The notes beneath the pieces were generated by a model. The model did not search any database and was not told where the DNA came from. It saw nothing but the letters and a program-made list of their open reading frames with translations. Positions 54,841-63,556 of a stretch of 64,000 nt of DNA are shown here, piece by piece. The number at the start of each line of letters is the position of its first letter. The first letter of the stretch is position 1. Source of the stretch: Curtobacterium aurantiacum (GTDB taxonomy: Bacteria; Actinomycetota; Actinomycetes; Actinomycetales; Microbacteriaceae); the NCBI RefSeq assembly GCF_018598555.1, contig NZ_JAHEWN010000016.1:1-64000 (forward strand), read 5' to 3'. The position numbers and the translations under genes are program-made.

Positions 54841-55824
54841 GTGGTTGAGCCGATCGAGTTCCCGCAGCGCACGGCGCGGGCGAACGAGCCGGTGCGGTTC
54901 GAGGTCTCCGGCGGCGACCCCGACTCGGCCGCGCGCGACCTCGCCGCCGTCCACGGGGCCGAGCGGTGGTCCGTGCGCCGGATCGACGACGACTTCTCCT
55001 ACCGGTACACGGCCGTGGGTGACTCCGAGGTGAGCATCCGGCGGTCCCAGCTCCGGGGTGCTGTCCGCGGATCCGTGCCCGCCGGCAGCGACTACGTCGT
55101 CACGTGGATCACGAGCGGGACGGCCCAGCTGGACTCGGGCCGCGTCCGCATGGAGCTGCAGCGCGACGTCCCCGTGCTCCTGCCGCCCGAGGACGACTTC
55201 GTGTTCGCGGCCGAGGACCACGACCAGCGGCTGGTGCACTTCGGCCGTGACTACGTGCACCGGGTCGCGTTCGAGCACCTCGAGGTCGATGCCGGTCCGC
55301 TCCGGTTCGACCCGACCCGTGCACCGGAGCCGGACACCGCGGAGCGCTGGCAGGCTGCGCTCGTCGCGCTGTCCCGCGCGCTCCGCGCCGAGGGGTCCGA
55401 CTCCGACGCCTGGCACGAGGCCAAGCGGTCGGCAGCCACCGCCTTCCTCGACACCTTCCCGCCCCTCGCCGACGACCTGCCGGCGGTGCTCGGGCTGCCC
55501 CGGAACGCCCGGTTGCGTGCCGCGGTCGAGTACATCAACGCGCACGCCGCCGAGCCGGTCACGGTCCAGGAGCTGTCCGAGGTCGCCGGGCTGAGCGTGC
55601 GGTCGGTGCAGGAGTCGTTCCGTCGTGTCTTCGACGTGTCCCCGCTGACCTACCTGCGCGAGGTCCGGCTCGACCGTGTGCGCAGCGAGCTGCTCGAGCT
55701 CGACCCGCAGGCCGGGGTCGTCGGTGACGTCGCCCGTCGGTGGGGGTTCGCCCACCTCGGCCGGTTCTCGGCCGCCTACGCCGCCCGCTTCGGCGAGTAC
55801 CCGAAGCAGACGCTGCGCCGCTGA
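54841..55824 (+). CDS. AraC family transcriptional regulator
   Basis: A 327-residue regulator. The C-terminal double HTH is clear: VQELSEVAGLSVRSVQESFRRVFDVSPLTYLREVRLDRVR then VVGDVARRWGFAHLGRFSAAYAARFGEYP. The N-terminal ~200 residues form an AraC_binding_2-like sensor (YVVTWITSGTAQLDSG, VLLPPEDDFVFAAED). The start GTG has no obvious ribosome-binding site, so a later start is possible. The regulated genes are not evident. Confidence 0.88.
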   Translation: MVEPIEFPQRTARANEPVRFEVSGGDPDSAARDLAAVHGAERWSVRRIDDDFSYRYTAVGDSEVSIRRSQLRGAVRGSVPAGSDYVVTWITSGTAQLDSGRVRMELQRDVPVLLPPEDDFVFAAEDHDQRLVHFGRDYVHRVAFEHLEVDAGPLRFDPTRAPEPDTAERWQAALVALSRALRAEGSDSDAWHEAKRSAATAFLDTFPPLADDLPAVLGLPRNARLRAAVEYINAHAAEPVTVQELSEVAGLSVRSVQESFRRVFDVSPLTYLREVRLDRVRSELLELDPQAGVVGDVARRWGFAHLGRFSAAYAARFGEYPKQTLRR

Positions 55825-55851
55825 CGGCGGTGCACGGGGCCCGGTGCTCGG

Positions 55852-56895
55852 TCAGCGGCCGGGTGCCGGCCGCTGGGCCGGGCCGGTGCTGGCCCGCACC
55901 CGCAGGGTCGTGGGGAGCCGGACGTGGTCCGTCGTCGGCTCACCGCGGAGCATGGTGAGGAGCATCTGCACGGCGTGTGACCCGAGCTCGGCGAGCGGCT
56001 GCGACACCGTGGTGAGCGGTGGGGTCGTCGTCGAGGCCTGTGGGACGTCGTCGAAGCCCACGACGGACAGGTCCTCGGGCACGCGGAGCCCGACCTCGGC
56101 CGCGGCGCGGAGCACACCGATCGCCGACGAGTCGTTCGCCGCGAACACGGCGGTGGGGCGGTCATCGAGGGTCAGGAGCTCCCGGGCGACGGCCGCGGAC
56201 TGGTCCTCCTGGTAGCCGCCGTCGCGCAGCAGGCACTCGTCGACGGGGATGCCCGCGGCCGTCAGCGCCGAGCGGTACCCGGCCGCCCGCAGCTGGGCGG
56301 ACGCCAGATCGGCTCGGCCCTGCAGGTGCGCGATGCGGGTGTGCCCGAGCGCGAGCAGGTGTTCGACGGCCTGCACGGCGCCGGCCTCGTTGTCGGCGTC
56401 GACGGTGGCGTGGCCCTCTGGCCCGGTGTGCGGGTCGATCGCCACGACGGGGATCGACGAGCTCGAGAGAGCGGTGGTCGGCGTGACCACGATCGCACCG
56501 TCGATCAGGGTGCCGGACAGGCGGGACAGCGATCGGCGTTCCCAGCCGGGGCGGTCGGCCCCGGTCATGAGCCCGGCGTAGGCGAGCAGCTCGTACCCGG
56601 TGCCGGTGGCCGCCCGCGAGATGCCCCGGAGCAGCTCGGTCGAGAACGGTTCGAACTCGGGCACCAGGATGCCGACGACCCCGGTCCGTGAACTGCGCAG
56701 ACTCCGGGCGACCAGGGAGGTCTCGTACCCGAGGTCCTCGACGACCTGTTGCACGCGGAGCATAGTGGCGGGGGCGACCCCGTCGCGCTGGTTGATCACC
56801 TTGGACACGGTGGGTATCGACACCCCGGCGACCCGTGCCACGTCGCCGATCGTCACCCGGCCGGCACCGGGACGCGTGCCGAGAGCCGAGTCCAT
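55852..56895 (-). CDS. LacI family transcriptional regulator
   Basis: A 347-residue LacI/GalR repressor: HTH TIGDVARVAGVSIPTVSKVINQRDGV (about 15-40), then the effector domain with GILVPEFEPFSTELLRGI and VVGFDDVPQASTTTPPLTTV. It is divergent from the importer-GH3 operon and very probably its repressor, released by the imported sugar. I chose ATG 56893-56895; a GTG two codons upstream is an alternative. Confidence 0.93.
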   Translation of the reverse strand: MDSALGTRPGAGRVTIGDVARVAGVSIPTVSKVINQRDGVAPATMLRVQQVVEDLGYETSLVARSLRSSRTGVVGILVPEFEPFSTELLRGISRAATGTGYELLAYAGLMTGADRPGWERRSLSRLSGTLIDGAIVVTPTTALSSSSIPVVAIDPHTGPEGHATVDADNEAGAVQAVEHLLALGHTRIAHLQGRADLASAQLRAAGYRSALTAAGIPVDECLLRDGGYQEDQSAAVARELLTLDDRPTAVFAANDSSAIGVLRAAAEVGLRVPEDLSVVGFDDVPQASTTTPPLTTVSQPLAELGSHAVQMLLTMLRGEPTTDHVRLPTTLRVRASTGPAQRPAPGR

Positions 56896-56942
56896 CTGCA
56901 CACCGTACCGCTGCGGGTCGCCGCAATCGGTAAAGAAAACGT

Positions 56943-56984
56943 TATCGATATCGATTGACATCGGCGCGGAGCACCAGGCATGCT
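56943..56984 (+). promoter_or_regulatory. Putative promoter and operator of the importer-GH3 operon
   Basis: TTGACA (56955-56960) with CATGCT (56979-56984) 18 nt later forms a candidate -35/-10 pair. ATCGATATCGAT (56944-56955), a perfect 12-bp palindrome, abuts the -35 and is a good place for the divergent LacI protein. Confidence 0.6.
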
Positions 56985-57042
56985 CTCCGCAGCGGCAGTC
57001 GATGTCGCTGCATGTCAACGACGACACTTCAGGAGTTCCACG

Positions 57043-58338
57043 ATGACGAGGAAGATCCGTGCCGCGGCAGCCATCGCGCTGATCGGGGCCACAGCACTGG
57101 TGGCCAGTGGGTGCTCGGCGGGCAGCGATGCCTCCGAGGACGGCGGGGAGGTCACGATGACCTTCTGGCACAACTCGACCACCGGACCGGGCAAGGCCTA
57201 CTGGGCCTCGACGGTCAAGGCGTTCGAGGAGAAGTACCCGAACGTCACCATCAAGACCCAGGCGATCCAGAACGAGGACCTGGACGGCAAGCTCCAGACC
57301 GCCCTCAACTCCGGCGATGCCCCCGACGTGTTCCTGCAGCGCGGCGGCGGCAAGATGGACGCGATGATCGCTGCCGGGCAGCTCATGGACATCTCCGACT
57401 CCATCAGCGCCGACGCGAAGAAGTCCATCAGCGCGGGCACGTTCGCCGGGTACGAGAAGGACGGCAAGACCTACGCCATGCCGGGCGCGGTGCTCCCCGA
57501 GGGCATCTGGTACTCAAAGGACCTGTTCGAGGAAGCCGGCATCGAGGGCACGCCCACCACGATGGACGAGCTGAACGACGCGGTCGACAAGCTCAAGGCC
57601 AAGGACATCGACCCGGTCGCCGTCGGCGCGAAGGACGCCTGGCCGGCCGCGCACTGGTACTACAACTTCGCGCTCCGCGAGTGCAGCCAGAAGACGCTCG
57701 AGGACACGGCGAAGTCGCTGGAGTTCGACGACGCCTGCTGGACCAAGGCCGGCGAGCAGCTCGAGGACTTCAACGCGACCGAGCCGTTCAACAACGGCTT
57801 CCTGACCACCGCCGCACAGCAGGGCGCCGGCAGTTCCGCCGGTCTCCTCGCCAACCACAAGGCGGCCATGGAGCTCATGGGCGCGTGGGACCCGGGCGTG
57901 ATCGCGTCGCTGACGCCGGACGCCAAGCCGCTGCCCGACCTCGGCTGGTTCCCGTTCCCCGCGATCGACGGTGGCAAGGGTGACCCGAAGTCGATGATGG
58001 GTGGTGTCGACGGCAACTCCTGCTCGGCCCAGGCCCCGAAGAAGGCGTGCACCGACTTCCTGAACTTCATCGTGCAGAAGGACAACCAGGAGGGCTACTA
58101 CAAGGCCTTCAACGCCATCCCGGTCAACAAGGACGCCCAGTCCGTCGTCGACTCGGACTACCTGAAGTCGGCGCTGGCCGCCTACCAGGAGGCCCCGTTC
58201 GTCTCGCAGTACCTCGACACCCTGTACGGCCAGAACGTCGGCAACGCGCTGAACACCAGCGTCGTCGACCTGCTCGCCGGCAAGGGCAGCGCGAAGGACA
58301 TCGTCGAGACCACCAACCAGGCTGCGGCCAAGGGCTGA
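57043..58338 (+). CDS. Sugar ABC transporter substrate-binding lipoprotein
   Basis: A 431-residue family 1 solute-binding protein with signal peptide MTRKIRAAAAIALIGATALV and lipobox ASGC. VTMTFWHNSTTGPGKAYW, a typical sugar-binder opening, is followed by ALNSGDAPDVFLQRGGG. AGGAG precedes the ATG. First gene of an operon of binding protein, two permeases and a GH3 glycosidase, so its ligand is probably a beta-linked oligosaccharide. Confidence 0.95.
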   Translation: MTRKIRAAAAIALIGATALVASGCSAGSDASEDGGEVTMTFWHNSTTGPGKAYWASTVKAFEEKYPNVTIKTQAIQNEDLDGKLQTALNSGDAPDVFLQRGGGKMDAMIAAGQLMDISDSISADAKKSISAGTFAGYEKDGKTYAMPGAVLPEGIWYSKDLFEEAGIEGTPTTMDELNDAVDKLKAKDIDPVAVGAKDAWPAAHWYYNFALRECSQKTLEDTAKSLEFDDACWTKAGEQLEDFNATEPFNNGFLTTAAQQGAGSSAGLLANHKAAMELMGAWDPGVIASLTPDAKPLPDLGWFPFPAIDGGKGDPKSMMGGVDGNSCSAQAPKKACTDFLNFIVQKDNQEGYYKAFNAIPVNKDAQSVVDSDYLKSALAAYQEAPFVSQYLDTLYGQNVGNALNTSVVDLLAGKGSAKDIVETTNQAAAKG

Positions 58339-58340
58339 GC

Positions 58341-59363
58341 ATGACCCTCGACACCTCGCTCGGTACGACTCCGGCCACCGGGTCGGACACGGCCGCGGGG
58401 ACGTCCCCGGCGGGGAGCGGTTCGCCGCTCCCCGCCGGTCGGCGGACCAAGCGCCGCATCGCGGACTGGCGGAAGCGCGTCGAGATCGCGGTCCTCGCCG
58501 GACCCGCGGTCATCGTCTTCGTCACGTTCGTGATCCTGCCCGTGGCGCTCGCCGCCTACTACGGGTTCTTCAAGTGGCAGGGCTACGGCCCGCCCACCGA
58601 CTTCGTCGGGCTGCAGAACTACCTGATCATCTTCCAGGACAAGGCGTTCCACGCGGTCCTGATGCACAACGGCTTCATCGTCGTGCTCTCCCTGGTGCTG
58701 CAGGGGCCGATCGCCATCGTGCTCGCGCTGCTGCTCAACCAGAAGATGCACGGCCGTGGGCTCGTCCGCGTGCTCGTCTTCGTGCCGTACGTCATCTCCG
58801 AGGTCATCGTCGGCACCGGGTGGAGCCTGATGCTCCAGTCGAACGGAGCCGTGAACGACCTGTTCCAGAGCATCGGCCTGGGCGGGCTCCGTGCGGACTG
58901 GCTGTCGAACCCCGACATCGCCATCTGGACGCTGCTCGTGATCATCTCGTGGAAGTACATCGGCTTCGCGGTGATCCTGTTCCTCGCCGGCCTGCAGAGC
59001 ATCCCCGAGGAGCTGTTCGAGGCCGCCGCGATCGACGGCGCCGGCTACTGGCAGATCCAGCGGCGCATCACCCTGCCGCTGCTCGGTCCGACCATCCGCA
59101 TCTGGGCGTTCCTGTCGATCATCGGCTCGCTGCAGCTGTTCGACCTCGTCTACATCATCTGGGGCCAGTACATCGCGTCGACCGCGGGCACCTCGACGAT
59201 GGCGACGTACATGGTCGCCAACGGCCGCACCTCGGGCAACTTCGGCTTCGGCAGCGCCGTCGCGGTCGTGATGTTCGTGATCTCGCTCGTGGTGGCCCTG
59301 ATCTACCAGCGCTTCGTGCTCCGTCGCGACACCGCCGGTGCACTCACCGAGAGGAAGAACTGA
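58341..59363 (+). CDS. Carbohydrate ABC transporter permease (MalF type)
   Basis: A 340-residue permease with a Thr/Gly/Pro-rich cytoplasmic tail of about 35 residues, helices from IAVLAGPAVIVFVTFVILPV and the EAA loop EAAAIDGAGYWQIQRRITLP. It starts 2 bp after the binding-protein stop. Confidence 0.94.
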   Translation: MTLDTSLGTTPATGSDTAAGTSPAGSGSPLPAGRRTKRRIADWRKRVEIAVLAGPAVIVFVTFVILPVALAAYYGFFKWQGYGPPTDFVGLQNYLIIFQDKAFHAVLMHNGFIVVLSLVLQGPIAIVLALLLNQKMHGRGLVRVLVFVPYVISEVIVGTGWSLMLQSNGAVNDLFQSIGLGGLRADWLSNPDIAIWTLLVIISWKYIGFAVILFLAGLQSIPEELFEAAAIDGAGYWQIQRRITLPLLGPTIRIWAFLSIIGSLQLFDLVYIIWGQYIASTAGTSTMATYMVANGRTSGNFGFGSAVAVVMFVISLVVALIYQRFVLRRDTAGALTERKN

Positions 59364-60244
59364 TGGCCACCACGAGCATCGTCGCCCCCGGGCGGCGGGC
59401 CATGCGGGATCGTCGGTCCAGTGCCGCGATCGGACGTGCCAACCCGCTGACCTACGTCGTCGCGATCCTGTTCGTCGCCGCGAACCTGGCGCCCGTGCTC
59501 TACATCGTGCTGGGCGGCTTCCGGACGAACTCGCAGATCACCACGAGCCCGGCCGGGCTGCCGGCGCCGTTCGAGTTCGGCAACTACGGGTCCGTGCTGT
59601 CGAGCGGCATCTTCTGGCAGCAGCTCGGCAACTCCACGATCAGCGCCGTCACGACCACCCTCGGGGTCGTCGTGCTCGGGCTGATGGTGAGCTTCGTGCT
59701 CGCCCGCTACCGGTTCGCCGGCCGCGGGGCGCTCTACGCCCTGTTCGCCGCGGGGCTGATGTTCCCGATCACCGTCGCGATCACCCCGCTGTACCTGCTC
59801 GTCAAGGACCTCGGACTGACGAACAGCCTGGCCGGCGTGATCCTGCCGCAGATCGCGTTCGCCCTGCCCACCACCGTGATCATCCTCGTGCCGTTCCTGC
59901 GGGCGATCCCGGACGAGCTCGAGGAGGCGGCGTCCATCGACGGTGCCAGCCGCCTCGGGTTCTTCTTCCGGATGGTCGTGCCGCTGTCGCTGCCCGGCGT
60001 CGTCACGGTCGGCATCCTGGCGTTCATCGCCAGCTGGAACAGCTACATCCTGCCGCTGTTCATCCTCAACAACGAGGCCGCGTACACCCTGCCGCTCGGG
60101 GTCCAGTCGTTCTCGTCGCAGTACTCCGTCGACACCGCCAAGGTGCTCGCGTTCACCTCGATGTCGATGATCCCGGCGCTCGTGTTCTTCACGATCTTCC
60201 AGCGCCGCATCGTCGGTGGCCTGACCGGGGCGGTGAAGGGGTGA
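59363..60244 (+). CDS. Carbohydrate ABC transporter permease (MalG type)
   Basis: A 293-residue permease with EAA loop EEAASIDGASRLGFFFRMVVP and ending VGGLTGAVKG. Its ATG overlaps the preceding stop (TGATG) and its stop overlaps the GH3 GTG, so the whole operon is translationally coupled. The ATPase is missing here as in the other importers. Confidence 0.94.
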   Translation: MATTSIVAPGRRAMRDRRSSAAIGRANPLTYVVAILFVAANLAPVLYIVLGGFRTNSQITTSPAGLPAPFEFGNYGSVLSSGIFWQQLGNSTISAVTTTLGVVVLGLMVSFVLARYRFAGRGALYALFAAGLMFPITVAITPLYLLVKDLGLTNSLAGVILPQIAFALPTTVIILVPFLRAIPDELEEAASIDGASRLGFFFRMVVPLSLPGVVTVGILAFIASWNSYILPLFILNNEAAYTLPLGVQSFSSQYSVDTAKVLAFTSMSMIPALVFFTIFQRRIVGGLTGAVKG

Positions 60245-62781
60245 CCGCGACCGACGCGACGCGGACCGCCGGACGGGACCCGCGCCTCCAGGCCGACAGC
60301 GCGACGGACGCGACGGCCGCGACGGACGCAACCGCGACGGACGCGACCGCGAGCGCGACCGCGAGCGCGACCGCGACCACGACGGACGCGACCACGGCCC
60401 CGGCAGGCCCCCGCGCCGACGCCCTCCTCGCCGAGATGACCCTCGACGAGAAGGTCGCCCAGCTCGTCGGCTACTGGCTCGACCAGAACGGCGTCGTCGC
60501 CCCCATGCAGGGCGAGATGGCGGCCGTGCAGCAGGGCAGCTCCCTGGCGGACATCACCCGCGACGGCATCGGCCAGTTCACCCGCGTCTACGGCACCCGC
60601 CCCGTCGAACCCGACGAGCGTGCCGCCTGGCTCTGGGCCGAACAGCGCCGCCTGCAGCGTGAGACCCGGCTCGGGATCCCGGCGCTCGTCCACGAGGAGT
60701 GCCTCACCGGCCTCGCCGCGTGGAAGGCCGCGACGTTCCCGACGCCGCTGGCGTGGGGTGCGTCGTTCGACACCGAGCTCGTCGAGCAGGTCGGCGCCGC
60801 GATCGGCGCCTCGATGCGCGAGCTCGGCGTGCACCAGGGCCTCGCGCCGGTGCTCGACGTCATCCGCGATCCCCGCTGGGGCCGGGTCGACGAGTGCATC
60901 GCCGAGGACCCGTACCTGGTCGGCACCGTCGGTACCGCGTACGTGCGGGGCCTGCAGTCCGCCGGGGTCGACGCGACGCTGAAGCACTTCCTCGGCTACT
61001 CGGCCTCGCAGGCGGGGCGGAACCACGCCCCGGTGCACGCCGGAGCCCGCGAGGTCGCCGACGTCTACCTGCCGCCGTTCGAGATGGCGCTCCGCGACGG
61101 CGGCGCCCGGAGCGTCATGAACTCGTACGCCGAGATCGACGGCGTGCCCGTCGCGGCGAGCGGCGAGCTGCTCACCGACCTGCTCCGCGACCGGCTCGGC
61201 TTCGACGGCACCGTCGTCGCGGACTACTTCTCGGTGGCGTTCCTCGAGGTCATGCACGGCATCGCCGCCGACCGTGGCGAGGCCGCGGCGCTGGCGCTCG
61301 AGGCCGGCATCGACGTCGAGCTGCCGACGGGCGACGCGTACCTCGCGCCGCTCGTCGAGCGGGTCCGCACCGGGCAGGTGGACGAGGCCCTCGTCGACCG
61401 CGCCGTGCTCCGGGTGCTCCAGCAGAAGGAGCGGCTCGGTCTGCTCGAGCCGGACGCGTTCGCCGAGGACGCCCCCACCGGGATCGACCTCGACACCCCG
61501 CTGCACCAGGCGCTCGCGAAGGAGCTGGCGGCGAAGTCGCTCGTGCTGCTGGCCAACGACGGCGTCACCGCCGCCGACGGCACCACCCCCGTCCTCCCGC
61601 TCGCCCCAGAGGCCTCGGTCGCCGTCATCGGCCCGAACGCCGACCGCGCCGAGGCACTGCAGGGCTGCTACTCGTTCGCGAACCACGTGCTCGCCTCGCA
61701 CCCGGACCTGCCGCTCGGCTTCGCGATCCCGACCGTCCGCGAAGCCGTCACCCAGGCCCTCGGCACGGCGGCGGTCCGATTCGCCGCCGGCTGCGCCGTC
61801 ACGGGCGACGACCGAGCCGGCTTCGCCGACGCCGTGGCCGTGGCATCCGCCTCGGACGTCGCGGTGGTCGTCGTCGGCGACCAGGCCGGACTGTTCGGAC
61901 GCGGCACCGTCGGCGAGGGCAACGACACCGAGTCCCTCGACCTGCCCGGCGTGCAGCGCGAGCTGGTCGAGGCGGTCGTCGCGACCGGCACGCCCACCGT
62001 GATGGTGCTGCTCACCGGACGGCCCTACGCGATCGGGTGGGCGCTCGACGGCGACCAGCCGCGTCCGGCAGCGGTCGTGCAGGCGTTCTTCCCCGGTGAG
62101 GGCGGCGGGCTGGCGATCGCCGACCTGCTCACCGGCGCGGCCGCGCCCTCCGGCCGGCTGCCGCTGTCCCTGCCCCGGTCGGCCGGCGCGCAGCCGTTCA
62201 CCTACCTGCACCCCCGGCTCGGCGGTCCGTCCGACGTCACCGCCGCGGACTCGACGCCGGTTCGACCGTTCGGCTTCGGCCTCGGCTACACCGACTTCGC
62301 GTACGAGGAGCTCGCCGTCGACCAGGAGGTCCGCTCCGACGGGGTCTTCACCGCGTCGGTCACGGTCCGCAACACCGGGTCCCGTGACGGCGAGGACGTC
62401 GTGCAGCTCTACGGGCACGACGTGCACGGCAGCGTCACCCGGCCGGAGGTCCAGCTCCTCGGGTACGCGCGGGTCGCGCTCGTCGCGGGGGAGTCCACCC
62501 GGGTGCGCTTCCGTGTCCCGGTGCAGCGCTTCGCGTTCACGGACCGCCGGATGCGCAAGGTGGTCGAGCCCGGCGACGTGCAGGTCTGGGTCGCGTCCCA
62601 CGCAGCGGCGTCACGGCCGGGAGGCCCGGTGGCAGCGGGTGGGATCGTCGCCTCGGGCGACGGGCCGGTCCGACACCCCGTGCCCGGCACCGCCACGGAG
62701 CGCGCCACCGTCGCGGTCACGGGCGCCGTGCACGCGGTCACGCCGGACGACCCCCGCCTCGTGGAGTGGTCGCTCGTCTGA
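60241..62781 (+). CDS. GH3 family beta-glycosidase (glucosidase/xylosidase)
   Basis: An 846-residue GH3 enzyme without a signal peptide, so it hydrolyses the imported oligosaccharide in the cytosol. LAPVLDVIRDPRWGRVDE, LKHFLGYSASQAGRNHAP and VMNSYAEIDGVP belong to the TIM-barrel domain. The nucleophile is Asp328 in FDGTVVADYFS. The second domain begins near LVLLANDG, and a C-terminal fibronectin-III-like domain has YTDFAYEELAVDQ and VRNTGSRDGEDVVQLY. The first ~55 residues are a Thr/Ala/Asp low-complexity tail encoded by a degenerate repeat. The substrate is probably a beta-glucoside or xyloside. Confidence 0.94.
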   Translation: MTATDATRTAGRDPRLQADSATDATAATDATATDATASATASATATTTDATTAPAGPRADALLAEMTLDEKVAQLVGYWLDQNGVVAPMQGEMAAVQQGSSLADITRDGIGQFTRVYGTRPVEPDERAAWLWAEQRRLQRETRLGIPALVHEECLTGLAAWKAATFPTPLAWGASFDTELVEQVGAAIGASMRELGVHQGLAPVLDVIRDPRWGRVDECIAEDPYLVGTVGTAYVRGLQSAGVDATLKHFLGYSASQAGRNHAPVHAGAREVADVYLPPFEMALRDGGARSVMNSYAEIDGVPVAASGELLTDLLRDRLGFDGTVVADYFSVAFLEVMHGIAADRGEAAALALEAGIDVELPTGDAYLAPLVERVRTGQVDEALVDRAVLRVLQQKERLGLLEPDAFAEDAPTGIDLDTPLHQALAKELAAKSLVLLANDGVTAADGTTPVLPLAPEASVAVIGPNADRAEALQGCYSFANHVLASHPDLPLGFAIPTVREAVTQALGTAAVRFAAGCAVTGDDRAGFADAVAVASASDVAVVVVGDQAGLFGRGTVGEGNDTESLDLPGVQRELVEAVVATGTPTVMVLLTGRPYAIGWALDGDQPRPAAVVQAFFPGEGGGLAIADLLTGAAAPSGRLPLSLPRSAGAQPFTYLHPRLGGPSDVTAADSTPVRPFGFGLGYTDFAYEELAVDQEVRSDGVFTASVTVRNTGSRDGEDVVQLYGHDVHGSVTRPEVQLLGYARVALVAGESTRVRFRVPVQRFAFTDRRMRKVVEPGDVQVWVASHAAASRPGGPVAAGGIVASGDGPVRHPVPGTATERATVAVTGAVHAVTPDDPRLVEWSLV
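60299..60400. repeat. Degenerate GC-rich repeat encoding the GH3 N-terminal tail
   Basis: Repeated GCGACGGAC and GCGACCGCGAGC units encode ATDATAATDATATDATASATAS. The register varies, so the unit count cannot be fixed. Confidence 0.75.
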
Positions 62782-62785
62782 ACAC

Positions 62786-62818
62786 ACGGGTGGTGTCGGC
62801 CCTGCCGACACCACCCGT
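62786..62818. terminator. Intrinsic terminator of the importer-GH3 operon
   Basis: 14-bp perfect stem ACGGGTGGTGTCGG (62786-62799) with 62805-62818 and a 5-nt loop, right after the GH3 stop. Its 3' edge touches the promoter of the next gene. Confidence 0.88.
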
Positions 62819-62821
62819 CAC

Positions 62822-62827
62822 TATGCT
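62822..62827 (+). promoter_or_regulatory. -10 box of a probable leaderless promoter
   Basis: TATGCT lies 6 nt before GTG 62834, so transcription should begin at or next to the start codon. The -35 region would fall in the terminator stem. Confidence 0.55.
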
Positions 62828-62833
62828 GAGCGC

Positions 62834-63550
62834 GTGGGGAGACACGCAGCGTTGCCACCCGCCTCCGGGCGTCCGCCGGTCCGGCGCGCCCCGGGGCCGA
62901 TGCTCCCGCCGCCGCTGCCCCCGACTCGTCCCGCCGCGGTCGCCGCACCCGTCCGGACCGTTCCGTCCGTCCGGCGTCGCGCAGCAGCCACCCTGGCCTT
63001 CACCGCCCCGATGGTGCTGCTCGCCACGCAGCTGACCCTGCCGGCCTTCGCGGACCTCGACGCCGTGGCCGTCCCCGGCGTCGCGGCACCGGCGGCCGAC
63101 CCGCAGGAGTTCGCGGTCGCATCGGTCACCACGCCCGTCGTCGACCGTGACGACTTCGCCGTCGAGGCCCCGACGCCGAAGCCCCGACGCGCTGCCCAGC
63201 AGTCCCTCGCCGAGGCCGCGATCGGTGCCCCTGCAGTCACGGCGGCGACCCCGGGCAGCGCCCAGGCCATCGCGGCCCAGATGGTGGCCGCGCGCGGATG
63301 GGGTGCGGGCGAGTACGGCTGCCTGGTGTCCCTGTGGAACAAGGAGTCGGGCTGGCGCACGACCGCCGCGAACCCGAACGGCGCCTACGGCATCCCGCAG
63401 GCGTACCCGGGGTCCAAGATGGCCTCGGCCGGTGCCGACTGGCAGACGAACCCGGCGACGCAGATCACCTGGGGTCTCGACTACATCGGTGGCCGGTACG
63501 GCACGCCGTGTGGCGCGTGGGGGCAGAGTCAGGCCACCGGCGCCTACTGA
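62834..63550 (+). CDS. Exported lytic-transglycosylase-like protein
   Basis: A 238-residue protein with a Pro/Arg-rich N-terminus, a membrane or signal segment (about 50-73, LAFTAPMVLLATQLTLPAFA), a variable linker and a C-terminal lysozyme-like domain. CLVSLWNKESGWRTTAANP has the catalytic Glu171 of the SLT fold, and GAYGIPQAYPGSKMASAG with WGLDYIGGRYGTPCGAW matches actinobacterial transglycosylase-like proteins. It probably cleaves peptidoglycan during growth. The start follows a -10 box by 6 nt. Confidence 0.88.
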   Translation: MGRHAALPPASGRPPVRRAPGPMLPPPLPPTRPAAVAAPVRTVPSVRRRAAATLAFTAPMVLLATQLTLPAFADLDAVAVPGVAAPAADPQEFAVASVTTPVVDRDDFAVEAPTPKPRRAAQQSLAEAAIGAPAVTAATPGSAQAIAAQMVAARGWGAGEYGCLVSLWNKESGWRTTAANPNGAYGIPQAYPGSKMASAGADWQTNPATQITWGLDYIGGRYGTPCGAWGQSQATGAY

Positions 63551-63556
63551 GCCGGT

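Noticed and set aside
60043..62601. An 852-codon minus-strand frame opposite the GH3 gene
   Set aside because: GH3 motifs on the plus strand are complete; the antisense product is compositionally biased and has no domain.
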